Origin: Steinernema hermaphroditum
Taxonomy: Eukaryota; Nematoda; Chromadorea; Rhabditida; Steinernematidae
Direction of reading: 5' to 3'
NCBI GenBank assembly: GCA_030435675.1
Contig: CM059622.1
Location: forward strand, 16,554,001 to 16,618,000
DNA length: 64,000 bases
A model generated the notes under the pieces. That model did no database searches. It was not told the origin of the DNA and worked only from the letters and a program-made list of their open reading frames with translations. How positions within the stretch are numbered: the first letter of the stretch is position 1; each line of letters starts with the position of its first letter. Position numbers and translations under genes: made by a program. This document shows positions 32,364 to 41,946 of this stretch, in pieces.

Positions 32364-32587
32364 TTATCTGCCGAAAAAGGACCATCCAGTCATCTGAGCA
32401 TATGGGTCAGACCAATCACGGCGCATACGGTACCTAAAATGTCAAAATACATTAGGTAAGCTCTACAGCAGTCATTTTACGCTCTGGCATATCCTCGAAG
32501 CCATGGATTTTCGTCCATCGCGCCGAAATAGTATTGCGCCGAAGCGATGGTGACGAGAAGAAGGAGAAGAAGAATCAAAGAACGCAT
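32364..32587 (-). CDS. DWSDP amidated-peptide precursor, 58 aa
   Basis: Exon 1 at 32481-32587 (phase 2) joins exon 2 at 32364-32433 across a 47-base intron (GTAAAA...TTTTAG). The signal peptide is MRSLILLLLLLVTIASA. The spacer contains DENPWLRGYARA, with NPWL shared with the 17423 gene. Then come YRMRR, DWSDPYAQMTGWSFFG and a final Arg before TAA. Gly-Arg at the end is a fuller amidation signal than in the other copies. The predicted mature product is a 15-residue amide. Confidence 0.85.
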
Positions 32588-33289
32588 TCTTGATTTGTTT
32601 GTGCTTCGCGGTGTTTGCTACTCTTATATACGGTGAAAACGGAGTCCGCCTCCTAGGTGGGTGCGTTTTAAGTTGTAAAGTGTAGTAACAACGAATTACA
32701 CGACGAATGTGATGTGCGAAGCGGCAGAAACGAAGTTGGTGATTGAAGAGGACAATCGCTATCACCTTCATTTCTATGTACAGGGTGCGGCAGAAGTTCT
32801 CCACGAGAGATGTCGAAGTCCTCGAACCCGAAAATCGGTCTAACACAGACAGTTTAATACGAGTTTAACACAGACAATCCTTCAATTTCATAAGCAGAAA
32901 ACCTTTGCTAGGTAGACGATCTCCACATCTTTTAGATTTGGTGCACGGTAAGTGGAAGATTTGCCTACCGTAGCGCCAGTTGGCACGAAACGCCCATCGT
33001 GGCGAGACCCACGGGAGATATCGCTAAATTGCGAAATTTGCGTAGACATTGCGTAGCGTAGAGACGTTCAACCAACGAACCTTATTACGGTGCAAAGGTG
33101 CTTGAAAGAATCGAAATCTGCGAAAAAGAAAACTATCGAGCAGAATATTTCTCATGTTTTGTGTTTTTACGCCAGATTTCGATGGTAAATGGATGGAAAG
33201 AAACGGTGCTGTCGTTTGTTCTTTGTGCTTTCAGCAGCTCGTTCTTCTTTTCTTTTTCACATCGTTGCGTGACTTTTTTGCCATCTCTT

Positions 33290-33968
33290 ATGAACGCTTT
33301 ATTCAGGTTTTTCAACGAAGAACTTCCCATCAAGATGTCAATGAGGGGAATTCTGGTCTCGAACATTAACCCTAACACTGTTCTCCGCTGCCGCGATCCG
33401 GCCCAGCAAACTGAAGATCAGCATCCCGCCCGCGTGTCGCTTCCTTTTGACAAAGTCATACAGATCAAGGAGGTGAGTGGACTGAACAGTACCGTTAAAC
33501 GATGCCGTTTTAGGAAATCGATATAGAGGTCGACGAAAAGCCGCATTTTGTTACGGAATGCGAGAATCATAGCGAAGTGTTGGGTATGTTGATTTTTTCA
33601 ATATTTTTCTTTATTTAGTTCCTAATTTAGTGAAGGCAATGAAGCGAGAGAAGGCGTTCAAAGAGCGTGTGAAGTACCATTCGATGTCGGCGGAAGAGAA
33701 GCGGGCGTACAACCAGCGAAGAGCGGAGCGCTACCGTCAGCAGAGGGACCTGGAGAAGCAGGTTCTCAAGAAACGAGTCAAGGAAGCGACGGAAGATGAG
33801 CTTTTGCTGGTGGCGAAGATAGTCCAAAAGCGGTCGCATCGTGCTGAGATGGCGCGGATGCGCTACGCGAAGATGACGCCGCAGCAAAAACGCGAGCACA
33901 ACCAAAAAAGGAACAAATACTACAATCTGGGAAGCCGTGTAAAGAAGGAACCAACAGATGTAGAGTAG
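33290..33968 (+). CDS. Basic repeat-containing protein, 200 aa
   Basis: Three exons join in phase: 33290-33472, 33514-33583 and 33619-33968 (introns of 41 and 35 bases). The start could also be the ATG at 33335. The C-terminal half holds two copies of a basic unit: KYHSMSAEEKRAYNQRRAER and RYAKMTPQQKREHNQKRN, about 60 residues apart, separated by a charged helical linker, ending in KKEPTDVE. The same units occur in the neighbour at 34566-35099. The basic, helical units suggest nucleic-acid binding or nucleolar location, but this is inference; I do not recognise a named family. Confidence 0.75.
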
Positions 33969-34565
33969 AACTCGTGAATGCTGTTGATATAATTTGTGAC
34001 ATTTTGACAATTTGGCTAAAATAAGTTTTTCTTCTTCTTCTTGGTGTCTTTTGCGTGGAGGTTGTCTGTATACACACTGTCTACTTTGAAGATTCAGCGC
34101 CATTACTTGTTTTATGTCTGCGTCCGGAATGTGGTAGACCCATGAAAGAGACTGATGAGGAGAGCTGTCGGTCTGTACGGTGTGGTTCGTCTAACACAAT
34201 GTCTCTGTTTCGGTATATGTTGTCTGATAGACATCGAAACTGTTGTCTGCGGCTATGCTATTTTGTTTTGCTTTATCAATGTAGTGTCGGTTCAGCTAGA
34301 AGGTGCTGATCTTGTAGTTTTGTATTTTAACCTCCACAGCGTCGCAAATTGAACACTTCCATTGAAACACGCTAGATCCTCAAGTTTATCGTCTTTTTCA
34401 CAGCGTCCGATGAAATGCAACGTGATCCGATTGGGTTTGATGTGACAAAATTCGCAGCAGACCTTGAGAAAACCACTGCGATGCATGTGAAGCATTACTA
34501 TTTTCGCATATATGACGCTCTTTCTTAAGTCTCCCTCACGTAATCAAAGTGACCTTCTTCTCACG

Positions 34566-35099
34566 ATGACGTCCGTCTCCCTCAGCACGCACGTCCAACT
34601 TCACAAGAAGGTCACCAAGCGAACGTTGAAGAACGCAAAGCGCCGTCAAATCCCTTTGTACCTGGAGAAGTGTTCGCAGGAGGAGGTCCAGCAATATCTG
34701 GACATGCAGAAGCGCCAAAAGGCACGGAATCAACGGTCGAAGTATCACTCGATGAGCCCAGAAGAGCGAAAGGTATACAACCAGCGAAGAACAGAATCGT
34801 ATCGAAAGCAGAGGGCTGATGAGAAAGCGCTTCTCGAGAAGCGCGTTGGCGATGCAACCGAAGCGGAGATCGTGGAGCTTTCGAAGTGCATCGAAAAGCG
34901 CCAGGAACGAGCGGAGAAGGCGAAGCGGCGTTACGCCAAGATGACCCCGGAGCAGAAGCGTGCGCACAACCAGAAGAGGACCGAATGTTACCGTAGACAG
35001 AGAGAGCGAAGAGCAGAAGAAGAACGCAACGTCCAAGAAGCATCTGGCGCATTACCCGATGCCTGTGATGAATATTTGGATTGCGTTCTAGGCGCTTAG
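34566..35099 (+). CDS. Basic repeat-containing protein, 177 aa (paralogue of upstream gene)
   Basis: A single exon starting MTSVSLSTHVQLHKKVTKR. Two repeat units, KYHSMSPEERKVYNQRRTES and RYAKMTPEQKRAHNQKRTEC, lie at about residues 58 and 118, each followed by YRxQR. The linker KRVGDATEAEIVELSKCIEK parallels KRVKEATEDELLLVAKIVQK in the gene at 33290. The two are tandem paralogues 600 bases apart on one strand. The introns of the upstream copy lie in a 5' part not shared with this one. Confidence 0.8.
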   Translation: MTSVSLSTHVQLHKKVTKRTLKNAKRRQIPLYLEKCSQEEVQQYLDMQKRQKARNQRSKYHSMSPEERKVYNQRRTESYRKQRADEKALLEKRVGDATEAEIVELSKCIEKRQERAEKAKRRYAKMTPEQKRAHNQKRTECYRRQRERRAEEERNVQEASGALPDACDEYLDCVLGA

Positions 35100-35671
35100 C
35101 CTTCTCAAACTCATTAAAGCACAATTCCTAACGGCTTTGTTTCAATAAATCCGGTGTTCTATGCGTCGTTTCTGTTCCGAGCGTAAATGCCTTGTCCAAC
35201 CCGGAGGGATCTCGAAACGATAATCCGTGGAAAAAAAAAATTGAAAAGGTCGAACAAATTTGAAATTCTGCTGCTGTATTTTGCTTTTCATGCGCTGGCA
35301 AGGCTAGTTTTTGCTTTTGTGGACTATCGATGCTGCAAGGAGTGTGTAACGCCAACTTGATTCTGCGTTCTGTGAGCGTTGTGAAGAAGCTGACAAATTT
35401 GAGAGTAGCGTGTAGAATCACCCTTTAGATGAGACGTGGACCTGTTGCACAGGAGCAACCTAACTTTTTCCAAAACTTTTTCAACAGACGTTAGCCTGTC
35501 ACGCAGCCCATGCTAGTATTATATAGGCTGTCTGAGCACTGGTTCCGGACAGCTGTTCTTTCACTTGATGCAGATATTCATTTGCAAATTAGATTTTTGT
35601 GTTGGCGGTTGGATTTTCTTGTCCGCGGCGCGTTGTATCCGATGATAATCATATGTTTCGTTCTTCCAGTA
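35100..35671. other. Intergenic, no gene seen
   Basis: 3' end of the basic-repeat gene and promoter side of clpf-1. TTCTTCCAG directly before the clpf-1 ATG is a likely spliced-leader acceptor (35661-35669). Confidence 0.5.
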
Positions 35672-37218
35672 ATGGTCCAACAGTTCAAGTTAAACGAGGA
35701 CAACGAGCTTCGGTTCGACGTCGTAGCGGAAGACGTCATCATTGAACTACTCTCCGGAAGGGCCGAAGTCTTCGGTACTGAACTGAGGCAGCATGAAAAG
35801 TACACGTTTGTGCCGGGTAATGCGCTTGTTTCACGTCCCTCTCATTGGCTCTTGTTCAGGTATGAGAGTTGCAGTTTTCTCGTGGACTGGCGCCACTGTC
35901 GAGGTTTCTGAGGAGGCGAGGAATGCCTACGTTGCTGAGAACAATCAGCCTATGGTTAGCTGAATTACAGTTAATTGATTTTGACCAGGATTATAGACCA
36001 TGTATCTGAATACTCACGCGGGGATGGAACAAATGCGCATCAAGGCCAAAACCGATAAGAATGGCAGAACCAAAGGACCTCGCACCATGCTCGTTGGCCC
36101 CATGGACGTCGGGAAGAGCACAGTCTGCAGAATTTTGACAAATTACGCGGTTCGTATGGGTCACACTCCGATATATGTCGATATCGATGTTGGACAGGTG
36201 TGCGCCGTTTCTCCAGTGCCATGAATATCCAGAGCATTTAGGGAAACGTGTCTGTGGCGGGAACAATCGGCGCACTTATGGTCGATCGAACCGCTGATCC
36301 TGTTTACGGCTTCGACGACAGATGTGCAAAAGTCTTCCAGGTTCGAATAGCCGTTCGGAAAAAAAAGTAAATAACGTCGTAAATGCAGGTTGGCTCAACG
36401 TCACCAGGAACGAATATCGTGCTCTATAACCATCTGGTGGAAGAACTCGCTAATTTGGTCAATGAAGAGTGTGAGCGATGTCCTGAAGTAAACAAATCAG
36501 GCATCATTATAAATACTTGCGGCTGGGTGAATGGAGACGGCTACAAATCTCTTGTCAACGCAGCAGAGTGTTTTGAAGTGGACCTGGTCGTGGTATTAGA
36601 TCAGGAACGACTTTACACGGAGCTTAAGCGTGATTTGCCTAGCTTTGTCAATGTAACGATATCTAAGCCCAAAAGAAAATGATTAACTTGTGTTTACAGA
36701 TTGTACACCATCCAAAGAGTGGCGGAGTGGAGGCGCGCCCATCCAATGTACGCTGTGACAACAGAAGGAAGTCATTTCACAAGGTGAGTAATCGAACTAT
36801 CGATCCGGAAATAGCTTGTCTGTTTCAGTATTTCTACGGGACCCGGCAGATGACCTTTAATCCGTATCGAATTGTCATTGGCTTTGATGATCTTATTATC
36901 GCAAAGATCGGGACAGATCGACTGCCGGACTCGTGCATACCCCATGGAATGAAAGCTGCGGATAGTAGGATGATGGTTGTGCGCATCGAACCATCAGTCA
37001 GGCTGATCAATCACGTCGTGGCGGTTACCGATGGTGCTACAATGGTTGATCAAACTTTGCTGTGTGCGGTAGCCGTTGGATTTATTGTCATTATGGATGT
37101 CTCCGTCGAGAACCGGCAGCTCTCCATCACGTGCCCTCAGCCTTGCTTCCCGGAAGGAACGGTTGTTGGCCTTCTCTCGGATGTTACGTTTGCCGACGAC
37201 GAAGTCCGAGTACATTGA
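35672..37218 (+). CDS. clpf-1: CLP1 polynucleotide kinase / cleavage-polyadenylation factor subunit, 425 aa
   Basis: Seven exons join perfectly: 35672-35816, 35860-35954, 35997-36197, 36242-36340, 36389-36652, 36700-36783 and 36829-37218, giving 425 residues, the length of human CLP1. The N-terminal beta domain includes [16 protein letters not shown]; then [12 protein letters not shown], the P-loop [29 protein letters not shown], and [13 protein letters not shown]. The C-terminal domain begins [15 protein letters not shown]1 is a nuclear RNA 5'-kinase acting in tRNA splicing and in cleavage factor II of mRNA 3' processing. The ATG lies two bases after a TTCCAG, a probable trans-splice site. 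The P-loop Lys and Ser are intact. Confidence 0.95.
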
Positions 37219-37289
37219 ACTGTTGTTTCCTTTACGTATCTCTATGAATTCTGTTGGTCGTTATCGTTTTCTATGATTTGTGTAACTTT

Positions 37290-37400
37290 AGATGGCACAA
37301 GAGATGGGGCGGGCGGGAGAGAGGTTGTTCGCCAACGCATCTTTAAAGTGCGACATGCAAAGCTCGCGAAATTGAGGAAGAGGAAAGGGAAGCAGCTGGT
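37290..37400 (+). repeat. Repeat shared with 39285-39400
   Basis: CAAAGCTCGCGAAATTGAGG here and CAAAGCTCGCGAAATTGGGG at 39305 begin similar A/G-rich blocks ending in CAAACTGCTCCTC or CAAGCTTCTTCCTCC. The whole gap 37219-37762 shows no gene. Confidence 0.5.
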
Positions 37401-37762
37401 CAAACTGCTCCTCTTTCTCCAAGTGTTGGCACCAAGAATATTCACGACCTTATTGAGTATTGAGACACCTCTTCCTGAGCCACTTCACTGTGATCCATAT
37501 ACTTTCTTCCGCAGCATCTTGAGTAATGAAAACGTCCGTGATCCAAAGTCGTTCGATGACTTGAGCTTCCTCTTTATCGATGTCGATAATCCCAGCGATG
37601 CGCCACTTGCGTAACTGATGAAGCAGGCAAAATTGGTCTCTACGGTCGAAGGTGTGGGAAATATGTGCTGCACGCATAGTTTATCCATTATTATGCGATA
37701 ATCGTCATGTGAATCATAAAATCTTTACAAAGTGGTAGGAGTGCTTGTTGTCTTTAGTGTTT

Positions 37763-38596
37763 TTAAAGCACAAACCCGTAACTGTCCTTTGAGAGTCTTC
37801 TCGAGCTCTTCGAGAGCCTCTTCAGCTCCTCGAATGCAAAGATCTTGTCAGGAATCCAGTCCATCATCTGCAACTGCACAAGACGGAGCTTTTTCCCGGA
37901 CACTTTATCCCTGTGGAGTTGCACAATATCGCAGATTTTACGGGCTCTGACAGAGCCGTCGAGATTGCGTTTGTTTACATCTACCGCAACCTCTTGAAAT
38001 TGGGGCTGAACAAGAAGCGAAAGCAGTTCATCGAAATTTTCATCATCAGAAATTTCGCGATATTCCACATTCTTAAGACACTTCTTCTCGATTAGTTTCT
38101 TCGTGATCGTCCACGCAGCGCCCCAAGAAATAAACACGAAGAGGCCCGTAATACAACATGATTCGATGAATGGCTCGATGAATTCCCCATGAATTGATGC
38201 GAATACATCTAGCACTACAGTGATTCCACTCGTGTAAGGCATGCGACGAAGAAACTCCTTCGCGGCGGTATTGTTGTGCTCACTACGACAATTGGGATAC
38301 AAAACGATATCTCCACAATACCTTGGCGGATAGTCACGGTTTAGCACGTCATGCCTTACGTTGGTGTCTTTACTATCAATCTTTAAAACACCTACGCCAC
38401 TGAACCTTTCAACTATAATCTCGTTCATAATATGACGTACATCCGCATACATCACCCAGGTATACCGGTATTTCTTCTCCAGAAAGTGATGCGCGCATTC
38501 TCCGTAATAACCAGGAACGTTATTCGCTTCTTCGATAGAAGGGATGGTGAAGTAGGCCAAGATCTGTTCGATGAAACGAAGAGGAACGGAATCCAT
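37763..38596 (-). CDS. MDSVP-type nematode family protein, 277 aa
   Basis: A single-exon frame; the ATG at 38596 gives MDSVPLRFIEQILAYFTIP, the family's typical start, although the frame is open 12 codons further upstream to an ATG-like start at 38632. The N-terminal helix is F-box-like; the rest is unremarkable and ends with a basic, Ser-rich tail (KRLSKSSRRLSKDSYG). It is related in layout to the genes at 3619 and 15424 and, like them, intronless and on the minus strand. The function is unknown. Confidence 0.75.
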   Translation of the reverse strand: MDSVPLRFIEQILAYFTIPSIEEANNVPGYYGECAHHFLEKKYRYTWVMYADVRHIMNEIIVERFSGVGVLKIDSKDTNVRHDVLNRDYPPRYCGDIVLYPNCRSEHNNTAAKEFLRRMPYTSGITVVLDVFASIHGEFIEPFIESCCITGLFVFISWGAAWTITKKLIEKKCLKNVEYREISDDENFDELLSLLVQPQFQEVAVDVNKRNLDGSVRARKICDIVQLHRDKVSGKKLRLVQLQMMDWIPDKIFAFEELKRLSKSSRRLSKDSYGFVL

Positions 38597-39125
38597 TGGA
38601 TATGAGGTCGGCGTGATTTCCCCGTGTGGCAATACCGCAGATATGAATTTTGGTAAGCATCAAAGCGACGCTAAACGACATTGCGAAGACCGTCAACGAA
38701 TGGTTCAAGTGCCTCTTCTTCAAAAGTCAAATGACCTGTATCACACCCGACCCACATATCATGACATCATTCGGCATGGTGCTTCCGGCCTCGACCGCTG
38801 AATTCTTCCGGCATTCCGACGGTCCCATCTATTTCAAGCACAAAACACACGGAACTTCGTTTTCTTTCACTTTCTGAATGATCTTCGTAGGCCACTGAGG
38901 TGGAACCTGTTTGATTTCATCACAATTTCGACCACATCTTCCAGGAGTGTAGTGTAGAAAACTGAAAAAGATACTTGTTTTTGACATCGTTTTCTTGCCT
39001 TGCACTGTAATTATGCACATAAAAGATATTGTGACGGTTGGGGCTGTTCATTGCGGGAGCGGATTGGAGTCGTTTTTCGCTGCTTTGGAGAAGATCGGTT
39101 CCACAGTTGATCATTTCGTTGATTT

Positions 39126-39268
39126 AACCTTATAAACGACACCTAAAAGGCGTTTTGTTCGTAGAAGAGACGAAAGAAGACTGCCCAGAGGAGCTCCGGA
39201 AGAAGTAGATGGAACCTCGGGTCCTCTGGGCACGAACAAAACGCCTTTTAGGTGTCGTTTATAAGGTT
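39126..39268. repeat. Foldback element with 37-bp arms
   Basis: 39126-39162 (AACCTTATAAACGACACCTA...) is the exact reverse complement of 39232-39268. The 69-base spacer contains a second inverted pair, GCCCAGAGGA and TCCTCTGGGC, so the whole folds into a long hairpin. The spacer resembles 39430-39500. It is probably a MITE-like foldback element. Confidence 0.8.
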
Positions 39269-39284
39269 AAACGTAGTGTGAAAT

Positions 39285-39500
39285 CTACAAACTGTGTGAC
39301 ATCCAAAGCTCGCGAAATTGGGGCTGAACGAAGGGAGAAAGCAGTTAGTCAAGCTTCTTCCTCCAAATTTAGCCAACGCATCGAGACGCATCGCTGAAGC
39401 AGTAGAGCTGAAGACGCGATGTTCGAACGAAAACTGCCCAGAGCAGCCCCCGAAGAAGCAGATGGGAGGAGGTTTTTCACCAGAGGTTCTCCTAGGCACG
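39285..39500 (+). repeat. Repeat copy adjoining the foldback element
   Basis: 39285-39400 matches 37290-37400, and 39430-39500 (CTGCCCAGAGCAGC...CCTAGGCACG) is a diverged copy of the foldback spacer. No gene is supported between 38633 and 39583. Confidence 0.5.
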
Positions 39501-39583
39501 CGCGTTAACGCAGAAAAAGGACAACAGATAACAAAATTCATGTGAAACAACAAATAAAACATATTGCAGCATAAGTAGTTCTG

Positions 39584-40328
39584 CTAGTCCGCTGCATCCT
39601 TCTGGCTCTCGAGTGTTCTTTTCTTCAGCTTCTTAGCTGCCAAAGTCTCGTCCAGCTTGAGTAGAAACGCATCTTCTTCCGCGGAGTCGAGTCTAAAAAG
39701 ACGATTTTATTGGGAGGTCCAGTTCAAATTCGAGCGAGATGTAAAGTTTGAAGAACCACTTACCGACTGCAGGAATCACTGCTGTCGTCACTACTGAGCA
39801 GCTCCCTGCAAAATGAGAAATCAGTTTTAAACAGCGGATCGCGAACAGACCATTCAACCACGACCTTCTTGTGCTCTTGCTTATGTGCCTTCGTTGCATC
39901 CTCGGGTCGATGGTCGGTACTAAAAAGGGAAACATGAACTAAACCCCTTCATTACATTCCAAACCAATCGCCTGCAACCCTCTCCATTTCTGTCGGCTCT
40001 TCTTTTTCTTCTTCTACTTTCGTCGTGTACTTGGGGTAAGCCTTGATCCTGTAATCGGTAAATTGAAACGATTATCTATCAGGAAAAGATCTAACCGTTC
40101 ACTAAAGCGCTCAAGGTCCCGTTCCATGTCTTCTTTCTTGACCATAGGCCTAAATATAACAGTTCAACAACGTCCATGATGCAACGATACATACGATATG
40201 AAGCCCGTGATGGCGCCGTAGCTCCAACAGCCCTTAGCACGGCACTTCTCCTCTCTCTGCGGCCATTCGCTCTTGGGAACGACGGTTTTGCGTTCCACGC
40301 ATCTTTCTCGCTTGACGACGCATGCCAT
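39584..40328 (-). CDS. Hypothetical six-exon protein, 166 aa
   Basis: Exons 40195-40328, 40096-40149, 39956-40048, 39851-39919, 39764-39805 and 39584-39692 all join in phase 2 with introns of 36-71 bases. The ATG at 40328 sits ten bases after TTTTTCAG, a likely spliced-leader site. The N terminus is Cys- and Lys-rich (MACVVKRERCVERKTVVPKS, EKCRAKGCW) and could bind metal. The middle is acidic and helical (KKEDMERDLERFSERIK) and the end is charged with a Ser/Asp run (LLSSDDSSDS). No membrane segment is seen. I do not recognise the family, but uniform splice phases and codon quality argue for a real gene. Confidence 0.6.
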
Positions 40329-40535
40329 TTTGAGTAATCTGAAAAATAACGGGTGATTAAGTTGGCACCAACACGATAAAAACATTGAAGGTACTGGCGA
40401 AGAAAGCAAACGAAAGCCAACGGCTACGGTACAGTTCGTGCTGTGATGTGATCTTCGCACCACGAATCTCCACACGAAGCCAAAAATCGCACTTCAAAAC
40501 AACAGTTCATTCCTCGGCCGCATACGTTCGAGAAG

Positions 40536-40719
40536 ATGTCTTCAACTTCGGTTTGTTTAGGATTAGTTTTAACCGACGAATTATCACTGATTTCAGAAAA
40601 GAAAGGAGAGCAAAATGGAAGGATATTGTCGACGCTTCGAAGAAGGCGTCCGACTTCAAATGCCCTTGACTAATGGTTTGGAAACAAACGCAAAAGATAA
40701 CCATACAAGCTGTGAGTAA
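40536..40719 (+). CDS. Possible two-exon mini-protein, 45 aa
   Basis: The ATG at 40536 (MSSTS) could splice at TTCG|GTTTGT to 40597 after TTTCAG, giving a 45-residue basic product ending at 40719. A different frame of exon 2 (RRAKWKDIVDASKKASDFKC) looks more protein-like but has no start codon in frame. It lies head-to-head with the 39584-40328 gene, so both may share a promoter. Weak evidence. Confidence 0.25.
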
Positions 40720-41220
40720 TTTAACAGGAACAAAGCTTTTTCGAAAATATCGCCTAAATAGGCCACTGTGATAGCAAAAATACCGAAATTTTGACGACAG
40801 AGAACTGAAACAGAGAAACGACCGCTTATAGACAGTTTGAGACAGCTTAGCAATTGCAAGCGCTCTGCAAATCGACCTCAGTGCTCGGAATAGACAAATT
40901 TGACTGCTTGACCACAGCAGCCTACAACTTCTCGCTGCTTTTTGAGAAATCAGGACGACTCAGAGACATAAGACTAGACAGCTCCCACAATAAAAGAAAG
41001 CCAGTCATAAACAAATCGAATCTAAAATCGTAAAAATTGATCACAATTCCAGCAAAATCCAGAATGTTCTAAACCAAACTGTAGCGTACCACTCGCGCTT
41101 GCATCCTCTCGCTCGTCACTCAACCACTCGCGCACCCGAAAAGGCATGTGGATCTCCAAAATCTGCGAAGCGTAAATTTGTATTTATGGATATTCCCGCT
41201 CTTATACGCACAATTTTTCA

Positions 41221-41481
41221 GATTACGATGAGCCCGTGCTGCCGTTTCACTTCTTCCGTGCAGCGCTGGCTAATGCCCGTGGTGAGGCTTGTCGTGTGGC
41301 GGCCACCATCCTCACTTACGGCTCGCTGGCCGTAAACATCTGCTGCGCGAAGTCGGCGCTTACCGTATTGGCAAATGCGGCATCAAGCTACGTGAAAGAT
41401 GCCGCTGACGCCATCGTAACCAAGTGGAGCGAAGGCCGGGATCAGAGGTCTCGCTACAGTCCGGTAGTAACACAAGTGTAA
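41221..41481 (+). CDS. 3' exon of an unrecognised gene
   Basis: Following a TTTTTCAG acceptor, the frame YDEPVLPFHFFRAALANARG runs to TAA at 41481 with strong GC-rich codon usage. It contains a hydrophobic Ala/Cys-rich segment (ILTYGSLAVNICCAKSALTV) that may be a membrane helix, then a basic tail. The preceding exon must end in phase 1; the frame ending at AAG C just before GTAAAT (41174) is open for over 150 bases but lacks an ATG, so the 5' end is unresolved. The family is unknown. Confidence 0.5.
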   Translation, partial: DYDEPVLPFHFFRAALANARGEACRVAATILTYGSLAVNICCAKSALTVLANAASSYVKDAADAIVTKWSEGRDQRSRYSPVVTQV

Positions 41482-41946
41482 CGGACTCTAAAATATAACC
41501 TCACTTATGTCATTGTACTTATTTTGTATATTTCTATGTCTTTGTTTCCACTAAGCGCTCCCCCAATTTTGGCAAAACTCATACAGTGCACTTTTGATCT
41601 AAACGTTCCCTAAAACATACTATAGTCAGAAAAAAAATACCCCCCTGGGGGCGTGGAGGGGAACTTAATGTCATACGTCTGGATGTGAAGACATCCAAGA
41701 CGTGACGTCTCTCACATGCAAGGTGATTATCGCTAACATACAGCGCTACTTCCCTACGGGCTTACGTACGATCTACAATAAACAAATCCAGTTACCATCA
41801 CTAGAACCGCCCAGACGTCTGCCCAAAAACAACATCAGACAACACTGCCGATGAAGCGGCTAACGAGGAAATCCATAAAGAAATAAATAGTTCATCATGA
41901 ATGTCACAACGTAACAAAGTGAAAACAACAGAACAAACAAATGCGA
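41482..41946. other. Intergenic between convergent genes
   Basis: 3' flanks of the 41221 exon (plus) and the 41947 gene (minus). A short CCCCCCTGGGGG palindrome lies at about 41642-41651. No gene is seen. Confidence 0.5.

Noticed and set aside
34536..35124. Minus-strand frames of 166-170 aa opposite the basic-repeat gene
   Set aside because: The plus-strand product is repeat-structured and paralogous to the upstream gene; the opposite frames are Leu/Arg shadows.
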